Assembly (NCBI GenBank): GCA_034008185.1
Contig: CM067082.1
Span: 54,953,586 to 55,017,585, forward strand
DNA from: Gorsachius magnificus
Lineage: Eukaryota; Chordata; Aves; Pelecaniformes; Ardeidae
DNA length: 64,000 nt
Direction: 5' to 3'
The position numbers and the translations under genes are program-made. The notes beneath the pieces are model-generated. The model saw only the letters and a program-made list of their open reading frames with translations, was not told the origin of the DNA and did no database searches. Positions 21,701-34,078 of the stretch are shown here, in pieces; within the stretch, counting starts at the first letter, position 1; each line of letters begins with the position of its first letter.

Positions 21701-24604
21701 AAATCCATCTAGATGGATCTGTTTTCAGAGCTCTTCTCACAGCATACTTGCTTTTAAAATTTTCTGAAGGGAAATTTGTTTTCCCTACCTTCCTGAGACC
21801 ATGGAAAGCAGTTAAGGTCCCAGTTTTGCAAACACATATTACCTTAGTCACCAAAAATGTTCCTACTATCAGCAGTGACATTGCTTATGCATGGAAACAA
21901 GCACAACTTTAAACATCTGTAAGACTTCTACCTTGATTCCTTACTATCTGTTTCCAGTTTATCCTCTGGCACCTATGGTATCTACCAAGTATTTTATTTA
22001 ATACAAGCACACCTGCCAGGATATTAATTTAAACCGTCTCTTGTTGTTTGCCAAGTTACCCATCTACCTGAAGGATTAAATACATGAAAAAGAAAATCCT
22101 GGAAGTGCAGTGGCAGTCAATAAGATCAAAACTCTTTGAAGTGTCGAAATACCATTGGAATACTAATTCAGCTCTTAAAAAGCTTAAATTTTTCTCCCAA
22201 CATCTTTACTTTGCTATAATTTCTCAAGGAAGCAGAAAGGAGATTCCTTCTTCTTCTCTACTCTTCCAAATAGCTTTAAAAGCACTACTGATACACTTGC
22301 TATCCAATCCATCGGCAGCTGATTTAAAAATGAAATAGGTTATGTTTCTGGGCTAGTTCCATGATAATTTCTTGCACTAGTTATGCAAGTGATGACAAAT
22401 ACACAAATTCTCTGCCTGTGTATGGAATGGCAGGAACTTTATGCCTTGTGTGCAGAGAAAGCTCCTTTGTAATCAGAATTTCTTTTTTTCTCCAAGGAAT
22501 GGAAAAAGTGTTCTTCTCCTCTGTCATACCATCCCCATCTTATCGGCGTTTTCCTCTTGTGCTCTCTTTTGGTCTCACAGTCTAAGGGAATTGTACATCA
22601 GTGTTCAGTGGTAGGCTTCTGCCTTTTATGAATAATTTTGACTGTATATTGACTGACGATCACAGGGAGATTAAACATTCACATCACTTCTCCTCACCCT
22701 TCTCTCCGCTACAGACCCCCTTTCTGATGATCTACTGTGAATACGCAAAGGGACATTTTGAGAAGCAATCCAGAAACAAGACAGAATTTGTACGTGACGC
22801 TCAAGAATTTTATCAGATGTACAAAAGTATTTCACAGGAGACTGAGACTTTGAAGTTTAAAAGCATTGTTTGATTTTATGTGCAGCTTTAGCAGTCTCTC
22901 TAAAGAAACTCAGATTTTTTTATTATTTTTAATTTTTATGCAATATTTAAGTATGGCTTCCAGTAAAAGCTACCTGAAAAATTGCTAAAAGTCAGCTATT
23001 ATTCCACTTTTTTTCAGTGTATCTTTATGGCATTTCATTGTGATTAAGTATCATGGGGTGGAAAATGAGTCATAAAACGGCACCAAGTGATGTGTTATCA
23101 TCCTCAGTTCTGTTTTCTTCTTTTGCTGTGACTGGAGTTCTGTTATTCTGTATCCACCAATCCATTTGTGACATATCACTTAGTTATAATGCAAATATGA
23201 TGTTCTTTGGATGATACCAAAAACTGGATTTGGATTTTCTATCTTTATTACCACAATGATCTCCAACGTTTTTGAGGGCTTTTGAAACTATCTTCTCATA
23301 AACGACTCATAAGTTGCCCCATGCAGTCAGAGTGTTTACTCCTCCTAACTAGGCTAACAAGAGTTAGCTATACTGTTTAGGAGTTTTCCAGGTCAATATT
23401 TATCATAGCTCCTACTTGGTGTGCCCAAGCAATAACAGAACAGAAAAGCAGGTTGTATCATTAATCTCAGATTTGATAGAAATAACACAAGGTTAGAAGA
23501 ACCGATTACAATAAAGAAATACTATCACAGCCAAAGATAAGTGTTCACCTAAACTTTTCTGAAAGCCATCACACTAGTGGCAATAATTCAACCCACTGAT
23601 GTCCACTGGCTGAACACACTACCATCAATCAGGAAACTCTCCCAGGACTTCAAGATAAAACCAAATGGAAGGAGCTTTTGTGCGGAGCTGCTGTGCTAAG
23701 TGAGGAACAATCTCAAATGCCTGTGAGGGGAGGAGCAATATGTAACAAGTGGAGGCAGATTTATAAAGGACTTAGAGCTAATCAGAGTCTCTGCTGGACT
23801 CAGGCCCCCTGAGACATTACGTCTTGGGGAAATAACGGATGCCATTAAAAATGACTATTTATTGCACTGTGGTATTTTTTGCTTACAGGATTTGCAGTAT
23901 TCCCTTGAGAAATCTCTTAAATACCATGGAAAATACATCAGTAGTCAGTGGGAATTATAATGATGCTTAATGTAGGAGATGCATTGTAAGGTCCAATCTA
24001 AAGCATAGGTGAGAGAAATCAGACAAGGGAAAACCATAATTGTATACAGTCAGTGAATCTAAATGACTATAATTATAATGTAAGCTGTTATGAATCCACA
24101 TGTTACAGCATGAAAGAGACTTATTATTCACAAAAAGCTTATTAATCCCCTGTGCCCAAAGAAGGGACATTGTGATGCAAAAAGCTATTTTTCTAGTCAA
24201 AAGTACTTTGAATCTGTGCCTTGTAGCTGGAAGTTGTGAAAATATTTCAGTAATCAGAAAAAAAATTATTATTCCCTTCGTTACAGCTAATATTTCAGAC
24301 AATCCTCATCTTTTAAGCCCTGGGGACCATAAAACGGAATTTTCCTCTAGTGTGATTTTTGTCACAGGACTCTCTCTTTTGTTTTGTATGAATATTTTTA
24401 ACGCTTAACCTCAAATATCTGGTCACTACCAATATACATGTGTATATGTTTATGTAACTCCAACTGGTAGATCAGGAAAATGGGGCCCCTAAGGCAGGCC
24501 CAAGGGCATGAGTGCAGAGCAGGTGGGGAGCAGGCTGCCTCGTCGTACTCTGACCCCCAGAGCTTTCCAAAGGGAGGATTTGACCTTCTGTTATTGGCAT
24601 AGAC
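18775..24604. other. Noncoding DNA, no gene recognised
   Basis: Several open frames of 70-111 codons, none with a recognisable domain. The frame at 22601-22873 has a protein-like charged tail after a possible splice acceptor (ctctccgctacag, ending about 22713), but nothing supports it further. No repeat family was recognised. Confidence 0.5.
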
Positions 24605-24691
24605 AAGTACACATATTTTAGCAAGTACAAATATTTGCTAAATAGTACAAATACTAAATAAGTACAAATGCTGCATAAGTACAAATACTGG
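24605..24691. repeat. Degenerate minisatellite, about 18-bp unit x 5
   Basis: AAGTACAAAT-type units start near 24605, 24623, 24642, 24660 and 24677. Each core (A)AGTACA(A/C)AT is followed by a variable AT-rich tail. On the minus strand the array reads as a run of Tyr/Leu/Val codons, which is only a by-product of the repeat. Confidence 0.85.
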
Positions 24692-25241
24692 AAAGGAGGC
24701 ACACATGCAAACAAGCAGCTCTCTCGCGTAATGACCTCCTTTCCCTCTGTGTGCCCGTAGGTGAGCCCTTGTAATCAGGCCCACTAGGAGAAAACAGCCA
24801 GAAGCTCCACTCAGTCTTCCATTAGCAAGCAGACACCCAGTTCCCTTACGAGTACTTTTTTTTCCTTCTGGAGAGGCAGCGAGTGAGGGGAAATGCCCTG
24901 CCTCGGAGCTTGTTCATCAGTAAGCAGCACATGTGCTTGAAAACCACTGCTGCCCATAATAGCCTTTTAACATACAGAGCCATCGAGAACCACGCTGCAG
25001 TAGAGAAAAACAGTGGAAAAGCATTAGAGATGAGATTACATTTCTGCGGGAGCTGGAACTGGCAACTAGATGAGTGAGCAAAGCAGTCCAGGTGACAATT
25101 TACCACCTTTTGATAATGCTCCCACTTGTCAGATCTGACCCCATCACAGCACGAGACTCAGGCTCATGATTTCCCATTTCCCAGTGGCCAGCCTCAGCAT
25201 CTTCCACATTCAACTGGCTTACTTTTGGGCTTCATGGTGAA

Positions 25242-25275
25242 AGACTGCAGATGTTTACAGACTGCAGATGTTTAC
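25242..25275. repeat. Tandem duplication, 17-bp unit x 2
   Basis: AGACTGCAGATGTTTAC is perfectly repeated at 25242-25258 and 25259-25275. It contains a PstI-type CTGCAG palindrome in each copy. A recent slippage duplication is likely. Confidence 0.95.
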
Positions 25276-28200
25276 ATACATGAATCCTCACTGGTGAGTA
25301 AAACCCTTCTATAAACAGTTGCTACTAATCGCCTCATTACATGATTCTATACAAACGTTGACCCTAACTGGCTACTTTGCCCCATGCTTATATGCCAACA
25401 GAGTCATGTCTACAGCCTTCGTGTTAGGCAAAGTGTTTGTGAAGTACATCAGCTGGTCAGTGCTTGTACAAGAGCTGGTTTTGACACTGCGGCAGTCATA
25501 AAATGGTCTTTTCCATTTACAAAATTTAAACCATTTTTAACATCAAAGGGAATATGGATCCATGGGTGAAGTATCTGCATGTTAATATGTGAGTGGTATC
25601 TCCATTTAATTTACTGAAACATTAATTTTTGAAAAAAATATTACACTGAATAATAGTTTCTAAGCTGGGCTCATAGCAAAGGTTTAGAAAGGACTTTCTA
25701 TAAGATTCTTAGTACCTCTTCTGTAGTCTGACAGTACCATCATTACTGTGATTTACAGGAATGAAGCAAAGACTAATTTTTGCATAATTAAACTAATCAG
25801 GGTGAGTTTCACTGGGGGAGAAGATCCTTGATGAAGCCTTTTACCTACTTTGTGAGAAAAGGAAATTCTTAATATTCCCTCCCCCCTTCTTCAATATTCT
25901 TTACTCTAATTTGATTTCTCAGTATTTACATAACAGATGTAATGGGATTTTTTCCTAACTACCCTAAAAAGTGCTTTTCATCCTCCCCCACCACAACAGA
26001 TAGCTTTCAGTGATTTAAAAGAATTTAAGTAATTCTCAAGTAATGGAAAAATCTGTTTGCATGTTGTATGTTCGTAAAGTTACTTGCAGAACTATGTATA
26101 CAACCACAGCTACTATGTTCATAACTCATCGATTTTCCAGTGCCCTTTGAACAGAAGTTCACCTCTTGCAAAAGGAAATATTTCTTACCGGTCACAAAAC
26201 CCAACATATCACACATGTTCTGAGAAGTATATAAAATCATATATCACCACCTATTTCCTTTGTTGTATGATGTCGAAACTACAGTCACTTTACTTTTGTC
26301 TCATTTTCTTGGATGAAGGGCAATGACGTTAAAGTCTTGCAAAGGAAATAATATGAGGGTAAGAAGCTCCCACCTCCAGTACCAGTCAGACCTCAGCAGG
26401 GATTAGGAAAGATGTGTGCTGAGGGTGACTGGCAAGTTCAGAGGGCCTCTGGCCACGCAGCCCCAGGCAACGCCGGCCTCGGCATCACTCTCCTCTGATC
26501 TGGGGCACTGGCTTGCAGGCTGTGTGCGGTGTTTGAAGGGCAGGACAGAGGAAAAAGCCACAAACCACCAGTCTTCTCAGCCATTTGGGGTCCTTTACAA
26601 GAAAATAAAGTAAGTGGATTTTATGCTCGGCTTCAGCTTGGCTGCGCTTTCCCCCGGCACTGGTTACAAGTGGAGCGCAGTCTGTCGGTGCATAAACGTG
26701 TCTCTGTTTGCTTTGGTTAGGATTAAGTCTTACCAGATGCCTGCAAATTCTTCTTACAGAGAACAATAAAAAGATATCAAATGGAGAGAAATACCTTCAG
26801 TGGTAAAAGGAAAACCAAAAGGAATGCTAATTTCTGAAATTAGCAAGTAATTTTTTTCTAAAACAAACTGAGCAGACTCAGAAAATCTACCTCCTCAGAA
26901 TTCCCCCTCTTGTGCTTGAATTTTGGCAGAGATCACCTCTAATAATAAAGCTCCAAATATTGACAAAAGTTACCCTTAAAAGAGGCAATGTCAACTCACA
27001 GGACATAACATGTATTCATGTGTTACTGAATCGGGCAATTATTCCAGCAGAAATCTAGAACTTCCCACTCTCCTATCAGTGTCTCATAGTAATTATTCCT
27101 TCTGATAATTATTCCTTACAGATTCACACAAAGTAATTTACCATCAAGGATGTCATCCTTTCTATAATTTTATAACTTCTAGAATTTTTTATCTAAAAAA
27201 TAAATCAATATGATTGAAAAGTGTTTGTATAAATATTTGTGATTATAATGCAGCAAATCACTGGTTTTACCATGCTACCGGCTTTTTAAGCAAATTAAGT
27301 ATAATATTCACTAATATTTGTATCCTTAAGTAATTGTATGGAGAGCAATTAACTTTAAATAAAATAATTAGCTTCTTTCTGTTACAGCTTATTTATATTG
27401 ATGACACTTTACATTTATGATGTCATACCCCTTCCAAAACTCAAAAGACTAGTTTAATATATATTAACATTTTAAATAATGATTAAAAATACAGGCACTT
27501 ATTTACTTCTTTTCTTAAGCTTCAGGATAGCCTCTCTCTAAGGATTTCCTCTGAGTATATTAATATTCCTCTTCTGAAAAGGAAGGTTCTTTTGTAAAAA
27601 TGTGACTCATTGGGTTGGAAATCTGAAGAAAATACAAAAGCGTTGTGAGCTCCAAGGACATATTCCCGACAGCCAGCTTAACACCAAAGTAAGATTGGAG
27701 CGCTGTCTGCTTAATGATGCAAATACTACTAGAGCAAGGGTAAATAGCAAACCCAAGGTGCCACTGAAATTGTATTGTCGTGTTTCTCTTACAATCTTAT
27801 ATTTTGCTGCAGGGTTTCAAGACTGGTCATTGCTCGCTAGATATGTATTGGGTAGCATTTACAGAAAACAAAAATTGTCAGATGTTTCCAGCATTATGGA
27901 AATTTTTATCCTACAGGTTTCATCCAGCTGTGTTTTCTCTTGGACTAGTCATCACAATAAAGGCCACAGGAAAAACCAAGCACAGTTATTCATTGCAGAC
28001 TGATTTTTTTTTTTGAGAACTCATACTTTTTGATAGCACTTTGCAGTCACTAATACGTGTATTTGTTGGAAGCAACAGTGTCTGCAGCTAAGACCTGAAC
28101 ACTGCAACCAATTCAATACCCGATTAACTTCAGACACACAGATGGGTAGAAACTCTCTAATGTGTTTAAATTTAAAATTATTTCACTAATAAAATAGTCT

Positions 28201-30319
28201 TTTGGATACTTCATACATAGAGAAGCAGTAAAAGTACAGCCTGAGAGGAGATTTCAAGGTAGCTGGACCCAAAGGTTTGACAGTGTTCTTTACGCTAGCA
28301 CAGAATGGCGGAACACACTGGTGGTGTTGGCAGCTCAGACTCTTCCCCTTTGCCCTTTTATCTTTTCAAAATTATTTATGTCTATAGCGAAGTAAAAGGA
28401 AAAAAAAAACAATGTTCTTTTTGTAAGACACAGGTTGATTGCTGTCTCTTTTTGAGAAGTAGTATGTGCAGAAATGAGGTCACTGTCTGAAATCACTCCC
28501 CCATCTGCTCTGTTTAGCCTGTGAGTAATATGGAGTAAGAAAAAAGATTATATGAACCAGAGGTAACGTGGAACTGAAACCAACACAACAGCACAGCAAC
28601 AAAAGAAATTACTACCCCACAGTTTGCCCTGTTCCCCTCTATTTGCTTACTGGCTTGGATGCATCAATTAAGAAAGTCAATTGAAAAGAAGGCAGTGAGA
28701 AAAAACCAGAATGCTTAACTGTGATTAAGCAAGCAAAGAAGCGATCTCAGGAGAACAATGGCAGCAGTCATGATGGAAAGTGAACATTTTCAATGACCTA
28801 TTAAGTTTCTTGAGCATCAAGAAGAAATATTAAGGGTGTTATGAACTTCATTGGGGATGAGATAATACTAATATGTCTTCTCAGTGCAACAGACTAGTGT
28901 GCCTTCTGGTCCCTAGATGTAAATCCCAAAGGAGTTACAGGCACTATGTACATGTTAAGTGGTGGCACAGATACAAATGCAAAGCAGTAACATAACAGCA
29001 GAGACAAGGCATCAGCACAAGAGTTACACCTTGCACTCAAATCTTTTTCTGCTGAAAAGTTTGAGAAAAAGGAATTTTCTTTCTGTGCTTTTCTCCCCTG
29101 TTAATATTCAATAGAGATTTGACAAAGTTCACAGATAGATTGTAAACAGAAATTATCTCTTCCAAAATAGATACTATTAAGATTCATTGAAGACAACATT
29201 TATTTTCCTTTCAGATTTTTGGGTTCATTACAGAAGTAGGCCAAAATATTCCACAACTAGTTCATGATCTAAAAATGCTGCTTCAGATGTTTTGAAACTA
29301 TCTGTGAAATTGGGTCTTAAAAATACAGAATAATTTTGGACAGAATGAAAACTAAATAAAAAACCAGAAGTAGATCAAGGCTTGGATTCATCTTTTCACC
29401 AAAGAGCTACAGATTTTATGTCTTTCCTTGCAAATTAAAGTATTTAATACTGCACATTAGTTGCTCAAGACAGACAGCTTTAACAGGAAAAAAGCCCAAC
29501 CTGAGATGTGCTTTTCAGCACAGCTCTGTGGGTGGCTTGCATAGTGTTTACATCTGCTTTGGGAAGAGAGGAGAAGCAGCTGCTCACAGGCCTTGTGCAA
29601 CCAAAAGCTGGGAGCTGGAGGCACCTTCACATCTACCTGAGAGGGTCAACCTGCACCCCTGGGGCTCAAACTCAGCCTGAGCTCAGCACCCACAAGGGGA
29701 AGCTCCTTCCCTGCTGCTGAGACCCATGCCCAGACCCCCAAGCCAAAACCCAGCCGATGATCAAATCTCCCCTGGGAGAGGATGAGAGTGCCCGATCACT
29801 GACCCACTGCCTTTGCTGAAGCACATGACTTGCCATTTTGATGTAAAAGTAAAGTTTCAATGTGTACTTTTCTGACCACACGCATAACATCTTTGTCTTG
29901 GCAGCTGAACCAGAAAGCGTAGACTTAGTCATCTCCCTTTTGCTTTCAGTCTTGAAGTTATTGAAATATCTCTTGGTGGCCCTTTTCAGGGCTGCTACTG
30001 AAAGCAAGGGAAGCCACTAACAGCACAGGGGAAGATACTGTCATAAAAGCATAAAAAGTGTAAGACTTCAGACTTCATCAAGGAGCAGCCTCAAGCAGGA
30101 TGACTGTTTATTCAGTGCTTTGAAAGGGAGGGAGAGGGAGAAACTAATGCAAGGATCGAACAAAATGAGATGTGAAACATTCATTAAAAAACAAAAGTGT
30201 TGATGAAAAACAGGATGACTTTTTAATTGTAAAATATTCAATATACTGAATATAACAATTTTTTTTTTTTTTACTTAGTTAGTGTCTTGTGGGCAGGACA
30301 GAGAAGGAATGGAGAATTT

Positions 30320-30367
30320 TTCATACATTTAACAAATGTATGAAATTAAGACATTTATTAAATGTCT
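30320..30367. repeat. Two adjacent perfect hairpins
   Basis: TTCATACATTT / AAATGTATGAA with a 3-nt loop (30320-30344) forms an 11-bp stem. Four bases later, AGACATTTA / TAAATGTCT with a 1-nt loop (30349-30367) forms a 9-bp stem. Both share an ACATTTA core. No T-run follows, and no function is known. Confidence 0.85.
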
Positions 30368-33315
30368 AAAAAAAACACAGTTGCCAAAGCCAATTCGTGG
30401 TAAACAAACATAAGCTCACTACAAGTCAAAATAAGAGTCAAAATAAAGCCAATTTAGATAAATTCATAACAGTATTTTTTTTTAAATTCAAAACCAGCTC
30501 TCATCTAGGGCTATATACTCCAGCCCCTTGCTCTCTGACAAAAAAGGTGAGCATGCAACAGCCGATATATAAACTAATAGCTGAACTTATAGGTTCTAAG
30601 TCACATAAGGATGTGAATTCAGCTTATATTTCTAGTATTTGAGTTTGCAGCTGGAACTGATATGAATCTTACTCTTACAAAAATAACATTCCTCCCAAGT
30701 ACTAAAAGATAGTTAAAACGATTTTCATTACTCCCTTATACCCTAAGCCTCCAAATTCTTCTGTGTTTGCTCAACTTTGCTAGCTGGCAGTGAGACCAGA
30801 AGTATGATTTATTACCAGTTGAATAGCTAAAATGCAGAAATCTTGTAAGCAGAAAGAGCCGATGCATTTGCAGTAAGGTTCATTTGGTGACTACATTGAT
30901 CTGCTGAATATTAAAATTTGTAAAATCTTTCATTTACTGTCAGTCAACTGCAGTGGTAGCAATGCCTCTGCAGGTGAAACAAGGTCAGGTGGAGACTGAC
31001 CAACTCACTTCATTCTTTCACCCCAGGCCCATTCTGGTAAGGCATGTCAAAATACACAAGGTTAATAAGGTTGATTCAACAGCTACAGTTCTCCTAATGC
31101 TTCAAAAGCAGAACAGTAACCGCTGACACAGCCAGCTGGAGTGTCAGCCCCAAAGGTTTTACATCTATGGTTACAAAATGCCAGAGAAAACACAGATCTA
31201 AACAGAAACTTCTCCCAGCCAAGAGAGTCTTTATCTGTTTCTGATTAAGACTCCCTTGCTATGTCTGCAATCCCAAATGCTAGAAACACTCACCCTTCCT
31301 TGAAATTCTGCTGGCTCATCCCCACCCCCATAAATGCTACAACCCTTATTGCATTAGTGACCCCTAGTTTGAGAATTGCTGCCTAGGTCTTTCCCTCCCC
31401 TATGCTATATTTGTATCCAATCAATGAATCCAAAATCCCCTGCTAATTACCATCTAAGCTGTTATAAAGAATCTACACGTGTTACTGCATGGAAGAGGAT
31501 TACCGTACTTTTAAACTTAGCAAAGCTTGGTAATCCCGTGTGCCGCAGGACTGGACACCATAATGGATGCAGGTTTACAGACAGCACTTTGAGCCGTGTT
31601 TCCTCAGCTGCATGGTTTAGTTGCCACCACTACTCTCTGCTTCTGCTGCAGTATCCAAGAAGTGTCTGTTCTTGATAGCTGTGTAACATGCTGAGGAGCA
31701 CTGGCAAAAAAAAAAAACAACACTAATACACGCTGAGTAATATCATTATTTAGTTAGGTGTTTTTACAGTTCTTAACACTGTAGCATCCTTTCAAGACGA
31801 TGATGGCAGATTTCCTTGATGGTATTTATGGCCTTTAAAAATTCCTCTGAAATCTGTTTTGGAGTTAATGATTTTTGTTTACAACAACCATTGGAAAAAA
31901 GTAAGTAAAGTTCCTACCATCCTACCATAAGAGCTCAGATCATGATCTTAAGCCTATGCTTATCTCCCAATCTAAATATTTTAGACATCCGAAATTCCTG
32001 TTCAATGAACAAATTAGTAGTTAAAGACAACATGTGAGAAGTAGCAAGCGCTCCATTGTATTAAAATGTGTTTTCAAATTTGATGACATAATTTTAAAAT
32101 AAGCAAAAAAAGAATGCTTTGATTTAATTTACAGACAGGGAAAAAAAAAAAGCTCAGTTTTGTTAACAATTTGCACACTATTGAAAGTTTACACAGCTCC
32201 ATTAAGTGGTACTGCAAATAATTTGCTCCCTAAGCCAGCTGAAAAGAGCTGAGTTCACAAGGATACCAAAGACCTACATAATGTCTTCCAAGGCTTGTGC
32301 ATTTTCCAGAGGAGAGAGGGGATTAGCCAGTAGGAGGAGATATTATCTCAAGAGGCTCCAGAAAGGAGACTTTTGAGAAAGTCAGTGCATGAAGGACAAG
32401 GAAATGTCCATTGCACACCTAGGAAACATTGGGAGACAGGCACACAACTTGCACTGAAACTTCAGCCTTCATATTTCAGAAAGAGATGGAATTAAAATGC
32501 TGTTTTGGCAGTATAGAGCACCAAAAGCTGTTCCCCACCTTGTGCATACCTACATTTCAGCTCTAAAACTTTATTAATATTAATTTTTCTTGAATACAAA
32601 TTTTCTTTACATGAAATGAATTAAAAAAAAAAAAGCAAGCTAAAGAAACTAAGCAACCTAAGCCAAAGTCTATTTCTAGGGAATTTTCCAGGGGTTCAGT
32701 TTAAAAGGACATGAAATGGAAGAGTTATGAAAAAATCAGTGAAGATAAATTGCTGAGTGACAAACGTTAGAAGACTGCCTCCCCAGAACTCCTGGATTTT
32801 TCCAGATTTTGATGACAATGTAGGTTGAAAAATTACTGATTAAGACACTTACCAACAACAAAAGACAGAAAAATTATTTTAAATCACATTCTTGGGAACA
32901 CGGCATTGTCAAGAAACTTTTTTCATTGTCACTAGCACAAATTATTAAGTCCATCACAGGGTAAGGTCCATTACTCATAGGTAAGTTTAATCAGCTCCAG
33001 TAGTTTTGGGAATATTTTACTGAAAATAGACCCTTTCCAGGTTAGGAGTTTCTTCTCAACTTTGAAAAAAAAAAAAATCTACTAGACAAATCCTTTGCTA
33101 TGTTAATTTTCATGTGTGACACATCTATCCCGAAACAGGGCAGCATAATACCACGCCACCAAGGAAGGATTTGCTTATGCAGTTAAATATTCCATATAAA
33201 GTACTAATAGAAAAAATATTTTTACGGTGCATTTGCATTAAAAAAAAAAAATCTGTAGAAAGACAAAGCTAAGGATTTTACAGATATCAGTTCCTGGATT
33301 GAGAACTCTTCTGCA

Positions 33316-33460
33316 GATGTCACTGTAGCTCTCTACAAAGGTCCAAACTTTATACAGCATTTCTTCATTGCAGCCAGCTAGACTCTTTGTCCTTGTACCT
33401 CATGGCACTGAAGTCCATGTTTAAACACTTCCCCACAAATTCATTAACCCAAAGTTAACA
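33316..33460. repeat. Diverged direct repeat, copy 1
   Basis: Shares an ordered series of blocks with 33876-34030: (A/G)TGTCA..(T/A)GTAGCT/ATAGCTG, CTCTACAAAGG / GTCTATAAAGGG, GCCAGCTAGACTCTTTGTCC / TCCAGCTAAACTCTTTGTCC, TTCATTAACCCAAAG / GTCATTAACTCAAAG. Indels separate the blocks. The source family is unknown. Confidence 0.7.
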
Positions 33461-33875
33461 TTACTTCCCTTGTGTCCTCATTCAGCTTCTCTCAAACCAC
33501 TGAAAAACAGGAAGTAGTCTCACAAAAATGTCCTCTATAAAACTCTTAGCTTGCACAAATGGCTCAATCCATGCAGCCAGTGGGGCAGTAAACTTCAACA
33601 AAGAGTGCAGAATGTGTAGGCAGGTTTAAAGTCAAACACCATGGACCTTCCCCAAAAGCACCCCATTGCGCCCCAGTCAATCAGTAACACAGGACCAGAG
33701 TTGGTTGTTTTTTTTTTTTTCCCCAGGGGTCATTTAATCTAAAAATTTTGGTGTATACAGAAAAGTTTTGCTGTTGGGGGGAAGGGTATAAACTTTACAC
33801 GGCTTTCATTATTTCCCTGCCCTCTCTATGGAACTTACATAAAATTTCTAGATAACGAGTTAACTAAGTTACATA
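33461..33875. other. Spacer between the two diverged direct repeats
   Basis: 415 bp with a 13-base T run at 33708-33720 and a short G run near 33775. No coding signature. It could be the inside of a small old element if the repeats are terminal repeats, but no TG...CA ends were found. Confidence 0.5.
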
Positions 33876-34030
33876 AGGTGTCATGATAGCTGTCTATAAA
33901 GGGTCAAATTGTATGCTTTTGCTTCTTGATTGAATCCAGCTAAACTCTTTGTCCCAGCAACTTGTGGCTCTAAGTTTCACAGATAAGCTCCTCATTTCCC
34001 CAGGAAGTCATTAACTCAAAGATTGCACAG
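33876..34030. repeat. Diverged direct repeat, copy 2
   Basis: Partner of 33316-33460 at a start-to-start distance of 560 bp, same orientation. The strongest shared block is CCAGCT(A/G)(A/G)ACTCTTTGTCC. By-eye identity is roughly two thirds, implying an old event. Confidence 0.7.
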
Positions 34031-34049
34031 TGGCATTTTGCTTTATAAT

Positions 34050-34078
34050 GGTTATAGAAATCCAGTTATAGAAATCCA
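34050..34078. repeat. Tandem duplication, 14-bp unit x 2
   Basis: GTTATAGAAATCCA occurs twice back to back just downstream of the diverged repeat copy 2. Confidence 0.9.

Larger units (their letters stand above)
24692..33315. other. Noncoding DNA, no gene recognised
   Basis: Mostly single-copy-looking, with short duplications and hairpins listed separately. The richest GC patch lies around 29500-29780. Open frames reach 133 codons (27602-28003) without any family signature. Confidence 0.5.

Noticed and set aside
22601..22873. Possible exon with a charged C-terminal stretch after a splice-acceptor-like ctctccgctacag
   Set aside because: The tail looks protein-like, but no donor, homologous family or second exon could be identified. 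Kept only as an anonymous open frame.
24472..24714. 80-codon frame rich in Tyr and Leu
   Set aside because: It is the translation of the 18-bp minisatellite at 24605-24691 read on the minus strand.
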